A DNA stretch of 64,000 bases, taken from Trichocoleus desertorum NBK24. Its GTDB lineage: Bacteria > Cyanobacteriota > Cyanobacteriia > FACHB-46. Below, in pieces: positions 1 through 9,047 of this stretch. The stretch is from the NCBI RefSeq assembly GCF_030409055.1, contig NZ_CP116619.1, positions 62,001 through 126,000 of the forward strand, in the 5' to 3' direction. How positions within the stretch are numbered: the first letter of the stretch is position 1; every line of letters begins with the position of its first letter. The notes below the pieces were generated by a model, which saw only the letters and a program-made list of their open reading frames with translations, made no database searches and was not told the DNA's origin. Position numbers and translations under genes: made by a program.

Positions 1-240
1 TAGCAAGTAGCCGACTAAGGGCAACCAGAGGGTATCAATGTGCAACTGAGGGCTCGAAAACAAGCGTTGCAAACAGCGGCGACGACCCTCGAATTGAATC
101 GGTAGAGGCAAGGTGGTCGCAAGTCTTTCGAGGCGCACTTGTTTATGCCATTGCAATAGCAACACCAGCAGATTCACAAGTAAGTAATGGCGAGGACTGA
201 GGCACTGTTGGAGGTGAGCTTGGTAGAATAGAGGCAGCAT
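1..240 (-). CDS. IS4-type transposase, N-terminal part (runs off the window)
   Basis: Reading the minus strand from ATG at 240 gives 80 open codons to the window edge. The product begins MLPLFYQAHLQQCLSPRHY and continues with VNLLVLLLQWHKQVRLERLA, the usual start of a cyanobacterial IS4-type DDE transposase. The catalytic residues would lie outside the window. The element abuts the broken ISKra4-like transposase that starts about 284, and probably destroyed its 5' end. The family call rests on recognition of the N-terminus only. Confidence 0.7.
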   Translation of the reverse strand, partial: MLPLFYQAHLQQCLSPRHYLLVNLLVLLLQWHKQVRLERLATTLPLPIQFEGRRRCLQRLFSSPQLHIDTLWLPLVGYLL

Positions 241-250
241 TTTTAGGGGT

Positions 251-285
251 AGGCTTGTGGTCAAGTAGCAAGCCTATCTTTTTTT
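251..285 (+). terminator. Hairpin plus T-run at the edge of the IS4-type element
   Basis: AGGCTTG (251-257) pairs with CAAGCCT (269-275) and is followed by a T-run at 279-285. This is a good intrinsic terminator shape. It lies just outside the start of the IS4-type transposase and may block transcription passing between the two elements. It could also be part of the element's end. Confidence 0.5.
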
Positions 286-799
286 GTGTTTAGCGGCTCT
301 ATCCCCTGCTACACATCTGCTTCAAGCTTTCTGTTACCCCCTGAACCGTCGCACTACTCGCCAAGTCGGTTGGCAGGAAGCTCGCTTAGCCTTCGCTCGG
401 ACTCCAGAGCAAACTCATCCGGTATTTGGGGCGACCTTGGGAACTACTGATGAGGCAGGTGAGCAACTGGTTGCCAGCGCCATTCGAGTCGGGGTAGGAC
501 AACAAACCTTTGTGCATGGCATTGGTGATGGTGCTCCCTGGATTGCCAACCAAATTTCCCAACGATTTGGTCAACCGGGTCGCTATTTAATCGATTTCTA
601 TCACCTGTGTGAGTATCTCGTCGATGCCAGCACCGTTTGTGCTCCAGAGAGCCCCAAGACGTGGCTAGCGCAGCAAAAGCGACGACTCAAACACAACCAC
701 GTTGCAGCAGTACTCAAAGCATTGCATCCTTTTGTGGAAGCAGACACGGTGCCTGACAAAACAGCACCCGTCCGTTGCGCCTCCCGCTACATCTCTAAT

Positions 800-2258
800 C
801 AGGACTTGGAAGGTTAGGAGTAGAAGGAGGGGAGGCTAACAAGGTATCGTGATGGTGAATCGCTAGCGGAGCAGCAAATGATTCCCCTCATCGGTGTTCC
901 TGCCACCATTGCCCAAGGGATGAGTGCTTACCGAGACGTGTTCTGTCGGGAAGCCGGATTCGAGCATGTCAGTCGCTACATCAGTGGGCTGTTGCTGAGC
1001 CAGAACAAGACCCTGCAAGGCATTCACGCTCAGCAGGTATATCCAGAGGGCAAAGCCGTCAGTCGACGAGCGATGCATGAGGCGGTGTTTGAGGCTCGAT
1101 GGGATAGTGAGGCTCTCATGCAGCAGCATCGGCGGCAAGTCGGTCTGCGGCACCAAGGATGTGGGAGAGAAATCATCAGTCTGGACTGGACCCTATCGCA
1201 TCATGAAGATGGCGAGCACATCTATGGGGTCAAGCGCGCCTACGATTATGTCAACCACTGCATGAGCCGCTACCAAACGGTCGTCACGGGTGTGATTGCT
1301 AATGGCCAGCAGCTTGATGGAATTGCGGTTGAGGTGCAGTTGCCCGATTTTAGTGAAGCAGAGAGAGGCTACCTGCGCATGACGGCTCAACCGAGTTACG
1401 AGCAGATGGAACAAGTGAAGCAACGCTTGGTGGAGTTGTTGCACTATCACAAGAACCGATTGGCCTATCGCAAACGCACCGAGATGGTCGTGGACTTGGT
1501 GCGGCAAATCGAGGCAGAGGGACAATTTCCCCAAGCTGACTATGCCTTTGACAATGGAGTGTTAACCCTGGAATTGACGCAGCTGATTGAGGCATCCGGC
1601 AAGCATTGGGTCAGCGAGATTGAATGCTCTCGACTCATTCTGTGGAACGGGCAATGGCAGCGGGTCGATGCGGTTGCCACCGAACTGCGCCAAGAGCACC
1701 CAGAGAGTTTTCGCTCTCTCCAGGTGCGCGGTCGCAACGGCGAAGTTAAGTCCTTCTGGACCTTCACAAAAACGGTTCGACTCAAGCGCTACGGGCGTAA
1801 ACGCCTCGTTGTCGTGCATCAGCAACCCGACCTTAGCGACGCTCCGCGCTTTTTGCTCAGTGATGCCCTGCATTGGGAAAGTGCCCGAGTGATTCAGACT
1901 TGGAGCTACCGCTGGGCTTGCGAGATCTTTCATGAGTTTTGCAAACAAGTAGCAGGCTTTGAGGCGGCTCAGGTACGCAATCAGGAAGCGGTCAAACGCC
2001 ACTTCCGTTTAAGTTGTGTAGCGCAGTCGCTACTCCAGCAGGCAACTTGTCAGGGCAAGAAATCGGAGAGGTTTGCGTTTGCCAAGGACCAGCAAACAGT
2101 GGGACAGCGGCTCTACAGTCTGACTCGGGAGGCCTACCGGCAATTGCTGCATCTGGTTGAGGGGTTGTTTGCTCAGGGGCGATCGTGTGAGCAAGTCCTG
2201 GAGGTGATTATGCCTGCTTAGTACTCCGTTCTCTGGGAGCCTAACCTTCCAAGTCCTG
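800..2258 (+). mobile_element. Complete IS701-like insertion sequence (1459 bp)
   Basis: The ends are inverted repeats of 19 bp: CAGGACTTGGAAGGTTAGG at 800-818 and its complement at 2240-2258. The flanks carry a 6-bp direct repeat TCTAAT (794-799 and 2259-2264), so the insertion is intact and fairly recent. It carries one transposase gene and sits inside an older transposase gene. Confidence 0.85.
878..2221 (+). CDS. Transposase (DDE, IS701/IS4-like), 447 aa
   Basis: Intact 447-codon gene filling the element at 800-2258. The product shows a probable first catalytic Asp in EIISLDWTLSHH (about residue 100), a second in QADYAFDNGVL (about 220), and a C-terminal part with WACEIFHEFCKQ that looks like the Tnp E region of IS4/IS701 proteins. 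The perfect ends and target duplication around it suggest the protein may still be active. Placement in IS701 rather than another IS4-like group is a judgement from general appearance. Confidence 0.7.
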   Translation: MIPLIGVPATIAQGMSAYRDVFCREAGFEHVSRYISGLLLSQNKTLQGIHAQQVYPEGKAVSRRAMHEAVFEARWDSEALMQQHRRQVGLRHQGCGREIISLDWTLSHHEDGEHIYGVKRAYDYVNHCMSRYQTVVTGVIANGQQLDGIAVEVQLPDFSEAERGYLRMTAQPSYEQMEQVKQRLVELLHYHKNRLAYRKRTEMVVDLVRQIEAEGQFPQADYAFDNGVLTLELTQLIEASGKHWVSEIECSRLILWNGQWQRVDAVATELRQEHPESFRSLQVRGRNGEVKSFWTFTKTVRLKRYGRKRLVVVHQQPDLSDAPRFLLSDALHWESARVIQTWSYRWACEIFHEFCKQVAGFEAAQVRNQEAVKRHFRLSCVAQSLLQQATCQGKKSERFAFAKDQQTVGQRLYSLTREAYRQLLHLVEGLFAQGRSCEQVLEVIMPA

Positions 2259-2513
2259 TCTAATCGCTTAGAGCAACTCGACTACAAAGGAGCGATTGCC
2301 GCAGACTTACCGATTGGTTCTGGTGAAATTGAAAGTGCTCATCGCTATGTGATTCAGCAACGACTGAAACGCTCGGGCAGTTGGTGGAGTGTCAAACATG
2401 CGGAGGCAATGTTAGCCTTGCGAGTGCTGCGGACGAACCAGGATTGGCACTCTTACTGGGCGAGTCTTGCTCAAAATCCAGCTTGACCTAACCTGCTACT
2501 TTTAATTACACCC

Positions 2514-2955
2514 ATTGAATTCAACGGGTTCGATGGTTCATGCCTGTTGGTTGAGCTTATCTCGCCATTTTCAACACTTAACGCTGGATGGGTTTGTCAT
2601 CATGCCCAATCATTTGCATGGCATTCTTTGGTTAGGTAGCGATACAGGTAGGGGCAAAGCATTCGGAAAAAAGATCTCGGATGATAGTTCAAGCTCATCT
2701 CCGAATGCTTTGCCCCTACAACCCTGCGGCACACAGTCAGGGTCAATTGGGGCCATGATTCAAACCTTTAAATCTACTTCAACTCGCAGACTGAATCAGC
2801 TACGGGGTACAACAGGTAAAACAGTATGGCAGCGCAATTATTACGATCGCATCATTCGTGATGAGACATCCTTGCAGCAGATTCGGCAGTATATCCACAA
2901 CAATCCGCTGTCTTGGCAGCAAGATCAATTGCATCCCGATCGCCCGTTTCAATGA
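2514..2955 (+). pseudogene. RAYT / Y1-type REP-associated transposase, N-terminally truncated
   Basis: The frame encodes MPNHLHGI, the HUH motif of Y1 (IS200-like) transposases, then IGAMIQTFKSTSTRRLN and VWQRNYYDRIIRDE with the catalytic Tyr region, and HNNPLSW near the C-terminus, all typical of RAYT proteins. The usual first 40-50 residues are missing because the frame begins exactly where the outer ISKra4-like element ends. It also carries an in-frame palindromic insert (2648-2719). The fragment is probably not functional. Confidence 0.8.
2648..2719. repeat. REP-like palindrome inside the RAYT gene
   Basis: Inverted repeat with 20-bp arms, GTAGGGGCAAAGCATTCGGA at 2648-2667 and its complement at 2700-2719, separated by 32 bp. 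It adds a stretch GKAFGKK...PNALPLQ to the protein without breaking the frame. GTAGGGGC-type palindromes are the kind of repeat RAYT enzymes are known to be associated with. Confidence 0.75.
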
Positions 2956-3052
2956 TAAAACGATCGCAAATACACAGAAGGGCGATCGCTGAAAAGGTTT
3001 AGACTGAGGCTATTGATCGACATGCCACATCAGGGAGCCATAAGACACGGGT

Positions 3053-3424
3053 ATGAATCAGCATCCCTCCGACCCGTCCAATTCTGATCTCAATGGCAAT
3101 AATGGCTCAGGCCAGAAAACGCCCCCGCCAATACCTATTCCGCCTACTCCTCCATTAGTAGAACTAGAAATTCCCCCATTAATAGAACCAGAAGTAGAAC
3201 AAGCAAAGCAAGAAAGGCTCCGAGCTACCCAACAAAGCTTTAAGCGTTTTTACCTGATCTTGCTAGCCATTGGTCTATCCATTGGAGCCGTTTTAGCGGT
3301 CGGAGTCGCGATTCTGCTCGATCGCTTTAATCTCTCTGATCCTCCCTCCAGGTGCGATCGCAATTCAATTGGGTGCTTTCAGAGAACACCGCCTAAAATA
3401 ATCAAGCATGATTATAGGTTTTAG
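3053..3424 (+). CDS. Hypothetical single-pass membrane protein, 123 aa
   Basis: Not recognised. The N-terminal half is low-complexity and proline-rich (KTPPPIPIPPTPPLVELEIP, about residues 23-42). It is followed by a charged stretch and one hydrophobic helix (FYLILLAIGLSIGAVLAVGV, about 66-85), then a short basic tail. This looks like a small cyanobacterial membrane anchor with a cytosolic proline-rich arm. It ends overlapping the convergent FAD-dependent gene by 4 bp. ATG at 3053 is the only reasonable start; no strong ribosome binding site is visible. Confidence 0.6.
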   Translation: MNQHPSDPSNSDLNGNNGSGQKTPPPIPIPPTPPLVELEIPPLIEPEVEQAKQERLRATQQSFKRFYLILLAIGLSIGAVLAVGVAILLDRFNLSDPPSRCDRNSIGCFQRTPPKIIKHDYRF

Positions 3425-5067
3425 GATGCTGTTGCTGTCTGAGTGGTACGGTGCAAGATGTTGAGGGCAACTGCTTCTGCCACCTTGATGCCGTCAATGC
3501 CTGCCGAAAGAATCCCGCCTGCATATCCCGCTCCTTCACCCGCCGGATATAGCCCTGCCGTATTGAGGCTCTGATATTCTGTGTTGCGTTTAATCCGAAT
3601 CGGGGAGGAGGTGCGGGTTTCTACCCCGGTCAACACAGCGTCGTGCATGGCGAACCCTTTGATCTGTTTGTCAAAGGCAGGCAAAGCCTCGCGGATAGCG
3701 GCGATCGCATAAGCGGGCAAGCTAGAGCTGAGATCGCAGAGATGCACTCCTGGCCGATAAGAAGGCTTGACGCTACCGAGGGTCGTAGAAGGCTGCTGCG
3801 CCAAAAAGTCGCCCACTAACTGCCCCGGAGCCTCATAGGTGCGACCGCCTAACTCAAAAGCCCGCTCCTCCAGTTGGCGCTGAAGCTCCATTCCTGCTAA
3901 AGGACTGCCCGGATAATCTTCTGGCGTAATGCCCACCACAATACCGCTGTTCGCATTTTTGCCGCTGCGCTCATACTGGCTCATGCCATTCGTGACGACC
4001 CGCCCCACTTCTGAGGTTGCTGCCACTACTTGCCCACCCGGACACATACAGAAACTATAGACCGATCGCCCATTCGAGCAATGATGTACTAGTTGATAAT
4101 CGGCTGCACCCAAAACCGGATGCCCCGACTGCGATCCCAGGCGGCACTGATCGATCACAGACTGGGGATGCTCAATCCGGAACCCGATCGAAAAAGGTTT
4201 GGGTTCGATGTAAACACCTTGCTGATGCAGCATCTCAAATGTGTCACGGGCACTGTGTCCCACCGCCAAGACGACATGTTCGCTGGGGATATACTCTCCG
4301 GTTGCAAGCACTACACCCCGCACTTGCCGATTCTCACCATGCTCTTCGATCGCGATCGTTTGCACTCGACTTTCAAAGCGAAATTCACCGCCGAGCGATT
4401 CGATTGTGCGGCGCATATTCTCGACAATTTTTACCAGTCGGTAGGTACCAATGTGAGGTTTGTTGACATAGAGAATTTCCGGAGCAGCACCCGCATTCAC
4501 GAGTTCTTCAAGCACCTTGCGCCCATGATGATTGGCGTGTTTAACGCGGCTGTAGAGTTTGCCATCAGAAAAAGTGCCTGCACCTCCTTCGCCAAATTGG
4601 GCGTTCGATTCGGGGTTGAATTTGCGCTTACTCCAGAAGCCAAAGGTATCTACGGAGCGATCGTGGACTGGTTTACCTCGTTCTAGAATTAGCGGACGGA
4701 ATCCCATCTGCGCCAACAACAACCCCGCAAAGATGCCACAGGGACCTGCACCAATCACGATCGGTCGATGAGTTGAGGATATTGCGATCGCTGGAGCCTG
4801 TGCCACATAGCGATAGCTCGTATCAGGTGTGGGCATCACATGCGGATCTTTTTTGAAGCGCTGGAGTAGCCGTTTCTCCTGAGCGGTTTCTACATCCAGA
4901 ATATAGACAAAAATAATGTCTTCTTTCTTACGAGCGTCATAGCTGCGCTTGAAGATGGAATAGCTAATTAGCTCGGCAGGCGTAATTTGAAGCTTTTTGA
5001 GAATAGCTTTCTCAAGTGCCTCTTCAGGGTGCTCAAGCGGTAGTTTTACTTCGGTGAGTCGGAGCAT
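3421..5067 (-). CDS. FAD-dependent oxidoreductase (COG2509-type), 548 aa
   Basis: The Rossmann motif VIGAGPCGIFAGLLLAQMGF begins near residue 104, after about 100 residues of an N-terminal domain common in this family. Other visible marks are FGEGGAGTFSDGKLYSRV, VVLAVGHSARDTFEML and a C-terminal GLYPAGEGAGYAGGILSAGIDG FAD-binding segment (broken here as GLYPAGEGAGY and GGILSAGIDG). The family is annotated as uncharacterised NAD(P)/FAD-dependent dehydrogenases and the substrate is unknown. Full length with no sign of damage. It is transcribed alone and convergent with the small membrane protein gene. Confidence 0.85.
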   Translation of the reverse strand: MLRLTEVKLPLEHPEEALEKAILKKLQITPAELISYSIFKRSYDARKKEDIIFVYILDVETAQEKRLLQRFKKDPHVMPTPDTSYRYVAQAPAIAISSTHRPIVIGAGPCGIFAGLLLAQMGFRPLILERGKPVHDRSVDTFGFWSKRKFNPESNAQFGEGGAGTFSDGKLYSRVKHANHHGRKVLEELVNAGAAPEILYVNKPHIGTYRLVKIVENMRRTIESLGGEFRFESRVQTIAIEEHGENRQVRGVVLATGEYIPSEHVVLAVGHSARDTFEMLHQQGVYIEPKPFSIGFRIEHPQSVIDQCRLGSQSGHPVLGAADYQLVHHCSNGRSVYSFCMCPGGQVVAATSEVGRVVTNGMSQYERSGKNANSGIVVGITPEDYPGSPLAGMELQRQLEERAFELGGRTYEAPGQLVGDFLAQQPSTTLGSVKPSYRPGVHLCDLSSSLPAYAIAAIREALPAFDKQIKGFAMHDAVLTGVETRTSSPIRIKRNTEYQSLNTAGLYPAGEGAGYAGGILSAGIDGIKVAEAVALNILHRTTQTATAS

Positions 5068-5146
5068 GATCGATGTTGGGTGTTGCTACGAGCGTTCTTC
5101 CAGCCTGGATGTGATGTTTAGTCCAAAGCTTTTCTAGTCCAGATCT

Positions 5147-6271
5147 CTAGTACAGCTCATATTTCATTAATTGGCAGGGCAGCGTTCCATTGTACACCGC
5201 GATTCGCTGGCTGGATTTCAACCCAATTGACTGAGCTAGTTCTTTGTTACCACTCAAGATAAAAGCAGTCCAGCCTTTAAAGCGTTGTTTCAAAACGTCG
5301 CCGAGCTGTTTGTAAAATGCCCCCAGGTCGGTGTCTCGGCCCAAGCGTTCGCCATAGGGAGGATTGCAGAACACTACCCCACTGTCAGTTGGTGCCACCA
5401 CCTCGGAAAGATCCATCTCGGAAAACCAGATTTGGTCCAATACGCCGCAAGTTTGGGCATTGGCGATCGCCTGCTCAATCACCTTAGCATCGCGATCGCT
5501 ACCCCAAATTGGCGCGGGCAGTGTATCCCGTTGACTAGATTCCGCTTCTTGAACCAAGCTTTCTAAAAGATTGAGATCAAAGTCCAGCCAAGTTTCAAAC
5601 CCAAATCGTTCCCGAAACAGTCCTGGGGCAATATTGAGCGACTTCAGACAAGCTTCTAGGGGTAAGGTGCCAGAGCCACAGAGCGGGTCATAAAACATTT
5701 GCTCCGGTTGCCAACCCGAAAGTTGAATCAGTGCTGCTGCTAGAGATTCTTTCAGCGGGGCGGCTCCAACCGCAGGACGATAGCCTCGGCGGTGCAAGCT
5801 GTTTCCAGAACTGTCCAGGCTGACGGTGCAACCCTCACGATCGAGATGAATATTAATTTGCAAATCAGGTTCTTGCAACTCGACATTGGAGCGATCGCCA
5901 AACTGCTCTTGCTGCTGGTCCACGATGGCCTTTTTAGCCTGAAGTGCTGTGAAGTGGGTGTGGTTGAGCTGATCAGTCTTGCCCGTCGCGTTCACGGCCA
6001 AGGTTAAATCTGGAGTCAGATACTCGGACCAATCGATGGTCTGAATCCCGCGATAAAGATCTTCAGCAGTCTGACAAGGAAACTGGTGCAGCTTCATGAG
6101 GATGCGGAATGGCAACCTGGCCCACAGGTTAACGCGATAAAGCAAGGTGCGATCGCCCTCAAAAGCCGCACCACAAAACCCCGGTTTAACGGAATGTGCC
6201 CCTAGCTGCTCTAATTCCTGAACGACAAGCGGTTCTAAACCATTCGCCACCGTCGCAAAATACTGATTCAT
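5147..6271 (-). CDS. THUMP-domain class I rRNA methyltransferase (RlmL/RlmKL-like)
   Basis: The protein starts MNQYFATVANGLEPLVVQEL, the standard opening of the RlmL family. A THUMP RNA-binding domain (about residues 45-150) and a SAM-dependent methyltransferase domain follow. Visible methyltransferase motifs are DPLCGSGTLPLEA (SAM binding) and VVFCNPPYGERLG, the N-PP-Y motif of N-methyltransferases, near residue 300. It probably methylates guanine in 23S rRNA at N2. The start at 6271 is preferred over 6286 because family members begin at this Met. The C-terminal second domain of E. coli RlmKL is absent, as in many bacteria. Confidence 0.88.
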   Translation of the reverse strand: MNQYFATVANGLEPLVVQELEQLGAHSVKPGFCGAAFEGDRTLLYRVNLWARLPFRILMKLHQFPCQTAEDLYRGIQTIDWSEYLTPDLTLAVNATGKTDQLNHTHFTALQAKKAIVDQQQEQFGDRSNVELQEPDLQINIHLDREGCTVSLDSSGNSLHRRGYRPAVGAAPLKESLAAALIQLSGWQPEQMFYDPLCGSGTLPLEACLKSLNIAPGLFRERFGFETWLDFDLNLLESLVQEAESSQRDTLPAPIWGSDRDAKVIEQAIANAQTCGVLDQIWFSEMDLSEVVAPTDSGVVFCNPPYGERLGRDTDLGAFYKQLGDVLKQRFKGWTAFILSGNKELAQSIGLKSSQRIAVYNGTLPCQLMKYELY

Positions 6272-6567
6272 ACTAGATTGGCCCACTCCCGAAATGTATC
6301 GCCTCTTCCGAGTCTTTCTTAGTTAGGAGCGCCATCTTCACATCCTGTCAATGCGCGCTTTCAAGAGCGACTACAATCAGTATTCTATTCTGTCTATGAG
6401 CACTAGTCTGTTAAGCCCTAGGTCAGAACTCTCGGGTGAGACCACTCCAACTCTAGGCTCTAGTTTGCCAACGATCGCAAGTATTGAGAAGATTCGGGTG
6501 ACAGTATAGTGCGCGATCGCCCCCTTAGTAACTTTCCTGAAGCGATCGGCGCTACTCTGTAAGAGTA

Positions 6568-7212
6568 ATGGCATCACATAACGTAGTTTTGACTCAAAAC
6601 CTTATGAGACTGGTTTTAGGTTTGCCTCTCCCCTCCCTACTTGGTTTTGGTTTAGCGATCGCCCCCGCAATTTTGCTGGCCCAGTCTGCCACTGCTCAGC
6701 CTCAGGGGATGCAAGGTAGCTATGTTGGCGTTACAGTCGATAGCAGCAAAACCAACGAAATGCTGCAATCCTTTATGGAACCAGGAACTTGGGATGGTAG
6801 CCCCGCTTGGTCTCCAGCGGAACTGTGGCAAGAACCTACCAACAACTCCAGCGTCGCCGTAGAAAATCAATTTCAAGGCCGTTTAGATTTGCCCAACAGC
6901 AAAATCTCAGCGCGAGGGGCTGTCTTCTTGGTTGACAAAGAAGTCAAGGCCGTGATGCCAATGCTCTCTTATGACCTTGCTGTCAGCGGCAACACTAACA
7001 TTTATGCAGGAGCAGGATATACCTTTGTCAAAACGCCAGAACAATCCACACCCTTAGGCGATCGCGATGGGGTAGTCCTGACCACCGGGGTAGAAGCAGC
7101 AGTGAGTGAGGGCATTGTGATCTACGGAGATGCCAAACTGAGGCTCAACCGCGATCGCGCTGACACCAATCCTCCGGTCAGAGTGCAGGTTGGGGCTGGT
7201 TATCGGTTCTAG
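6568..7212 (+). CDS. Probable outer-membrane beta-barrel protein, 214 aa
   Basis: The first about 45 residues form a signal peptide (hydrophobic LVLGLPLPSLLGFGLAIAPA, then AQSATAQP). The mature part alternates polar and apolar residues in short strands, and the last residues VQVGAGYRF end in phenylalanine, typical of outer-membrane proteins read by the BAM complex. About eight strands could fit. No enzyme motif is seen. The function is unknown; a small porin or adhesion barrel is possible. It converges with the DUF815 ATPase gene, overlapping by 4 bp. Confidence 0.65.
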   Translation: MASHNVVLTQNLMRLVLGLPLPSLLGFGLAIAPAILLAQSATAQPQGMQGSYVGVTVDSSKTNEMLQSFMEPGTWDGSPAWSPAELWQEPTNNSSVAVENQFQGRLDLPNSKISARGAVFLVDKEVKAVMPMLSYDLAVSGNTNIYAGAGYTFVKTPEQSTPLGDRDGVVLTTGVEAAVSEGIVIYGDAKLRLNRDRADTNPPVRVQVGAGYRF

Positions 7213-8543
7213 CTAGAAAGCGCTAAATCTGCTTGCAAGAAGTCGATAAACTGCCGAGCGGTACGGCCAGAGCGACCATTGTGGCGCGTAGCCCATTGCA
7301 GCGCTTGAAATTCCAGTTCCTCGCGAGTGATGGCAATTCCTGCCTGAACCGCGAGGTGGCGCACCATCTGCAAATACATATCCTGGTTAGCAGGCTCAAA
7401 CGTTAAAGTTAGGCCGAAGCGATCGCTAAAAGATAACTTCTCCTGTACCGTATCCCAATTGTGGATTTCATCACTATCTTTGGGTCGAGGGCGATCGGCA
7501 AAGAACTCGCGCACCAAATGCCGTCGGTTGGACGTGGCATAGACAACTACATTCTGCGGTCTAGCTGTTAAATTGCCTTCCAGCACTACCTTCAAAGATT
7601 TGAAAGCATCATCATCTTCCTCAAACGATAAATCGTCCACAAAGATAATAAATTTTTGGGGTAACTCCCGGAGTTGCTCCACAATCACAGACAAATCCTT
7701 CAGATCAGACTTGGCGACTTCAATCAGGCGCAACCCTAAGTCGCGATACTCATTGAGTAATGCCTTCACCAATGACGACTTACCAGAGCCACGGCTACCG
7801 TAGAGCAACACATGTAGGGCGGGGTAACCAGACAGCAGAAAGGCTGTGTTTTTCATTAGAGCCTCTCGTGCCGCCTCATAGCCCACCAAGTCTTTGAGCT
7901 GAATTGGGTCAGGATGAGCAATTCCTACTAGTTTTCCAGATTGCCATCGACAAGCGCAATATTCTGCAAAGAAGCCAGTGCCAAAACGTTGGTAATAGGC
8001 GACTAAATCGTCTAGAGCCTCTGCCCAGTCATCCATCGTTTGGAGCTTCGTGATCAGCAGTTGCTCCTGCATGGTTTCGTCCGTATGCAGCGCGATCGCG
8101 GGACTGAAGCAGGTCAAGTCATCTACCCAAGAAACTGGAGCCGCAGACAACTGGGCAATCAGTTGCACCCATTGGCTTAAACGATAGCTGGTGCAGCCAT
8201 AGAGCGTTTGCAAGACCCGCAGGTCATGCCGAGCCGCTGTGACGAGAGCGGGAGGTAATTCGGTTAAGTTCGTTTTCTGTACGCGCCGCGAGAAGGGATT
8301 ATCGGCCTTGAGGAGTTGCATCAGCAGATATTCTTGCCAGCCTTGATTGCTCGCCGCCAAAGCTTGAAACCAGCGCCCATAGGCTTGCACACAAGCCAGC
8401 CCATCTACATCCGTGTGACGCAGAGCTTGCAATAGTTCGACAAAGCACCGCCCTACTTCCTCCTCAAATAAAAATTGGTACAGCAGGAGGGACGCAGCTT
8501 GACGTTGAATAAATTGAACTGAAGCAACAGTTTGGGCATCCAT
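7209..8543 (-). CDS. DUF815 family AAA+ ATPase, 444 aa
   Basis: Walker A is LLYGSRGSGKSSLVKALLNE near residues 243-262 and Walker B is FIIFVDDLSFEEDD near 300. The later part includes LEGNLTARPQNVVVYATSNRRHLVREFF, a hallmark of DUF815 proteins, and a final helical lid (NGRSGRTARQFIDFLQ). The N-terminal 200 residues are helical and variable. The family is widespread, but its role is not established. Single gene; the ATG at 8543 fits the family start. Confidence 0.85.
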   Translation of the reverse strand: MDAQTVASVQFIQRQAASLLLYQFLFEEEVGRCFVELLQALRHTDVDGLACVQAYGRWFQALAASNQGWQEYLLMQLLKADNPFSRRVQKTNLTELPPALVTAARHDLRVLQTLYGCTSYRLSQWVQLIAQLSAAPVSWVDDLTCFSPAIALHTDETMQEQLLITKLQTMDDWAEALDDLVAYYQRFGTGFFAEYCACRWQSGKLVGIAHPDPIQLKDLVGYEAAREALMKNTAFLLSGYPALHVLLYGSRGSGKSSLVKALLNEYRDLGLRLIEVAKSDLKDLSVIVEQLRELPQKFIIFVDDLSFEEDDDAFKSLKVVLEGNLTARPQNVVVYATSNRRHLVREFFADRPRPKDSDEIHNWDTVQEKLSFSDRFGLTLTFEPANQDMYLQMVRHLAVQAGIAITREELEFQALQWATRHNGRSGRTARQFIDFLQADLALSS

Positions 8544-8642
8544 GAATGAATCAGGTAGTTTACTTGAGGAATGCGCGATCGTCCGCTAATCTCTGGAACT
8601 AAGTGTACAAATTTCAGCCCTAATAGCAAGCGAATTGACCTT

Positions 8643-8975
8643 ATGGAATCAGCTGTGATCAACCCAGGTATTTTGGCTGCGATCGCCTACGGAACTTTAG
8701 CTATTATCGGGGGAATTGTGGGCTATCTCCAAGTCCAAAGTAAAGCATCCCTCATCTCTGGCAGCATCAGTGGCTTACTGCTAATTAGTGCTGCAGTTCT
8801 ACAGCTACAAGGATACACCTGGGGCTTGCCTTTAGCGGCTGCTCTCACTGCCCTCCTCATCGTGGTTTTTGTCGGGCGCTGGACTAAAACTCGCAAGTTT
8901 ATGCCCGCAGGTCTAATGATTGTTTTGGGCATAGGAGCTTTAGCAGTGATGCTGTATACTCTCCAAGGTCAATAA
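8643..8975 (+). CDS. TMEM14-family membrane protein, 110 aa
   Basis: Four hydrophobic helices with glycine-rich faces (GILAAIAYGTLAIIGGIVGY, SLISGSISGLLLISAAVLQL, LPLAAALTALLIVVFVGRW, FMPAGLMIVLGIGALAVML) match TMEM14/UPF0136 proteins. The opening helix ending in Y and the VGRWTKTRKFMPAG loop are typical. Plant relatives such as FAX export fatty acids from plastids; a similar role here is only inference. The start at ATG 8643 gives the family length, while an upstream in-frame start would add an unlikely polar extension. Confidence 0.85.
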   Translation: MESAVINPGILAAIAYGTLAIIGGIVGYLQVQSKASLISGSISGLLLISAAVLQLQGYTWGLPLAAALTALLIVVFVGRWTKTRKFMPAGLMIVLGIGALAVMLYTLQGQ

Positions 8976-9003
8976 AAAACCTAGCTTCCCGTGAGAAGCT
9001 AGG
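8974..9003 (-). terminator. Intrinsic terminator of the dihaem peroxidase gene
   Basis: CCTAGCTTC (8980-8988) pairs with GAAGCTAGG (8995-9003) around a 6-nt loop. Read on the minus strand the stem is followed by TTTTTTATT. It lies 45 bp past the stop of the gene at 9048-11228. The A-run side also falls at the end of the TMEM14 gene. Confidence 0.8.
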
Positions 9004-9047
9004 CAAAGCCAGGAGAACTACTTGATTTGAACTACCTTAGCGATCGC

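Larger units (their letters stand above)
284..2486 (+). pseudogene. ISKra4-like transposase, 5'-truncated and split by an IS701-like insertion
   Basis: Codons 284-799 and 2265-2486 form one reading frame once the insertion 800-2258 and one TCTAAT copy are removed (RYISN then RLEQLDYKGAI). Seen features are FVHGIGDGAPWIANQI and YLIDFYHLCEYL in the first part and LPIGSGEIESAHRYVIQQRL in the second, which fit the D...D...E core of ISKra4-type transposases. The 5' end is lost at the junction with the IS4-type element. The likely outer right end is ATTACACCC, ending near 2513 (ISKra4 ends typically start GGG). Family assignment is moderate; the split is directly visible. Confidence 0.75.
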
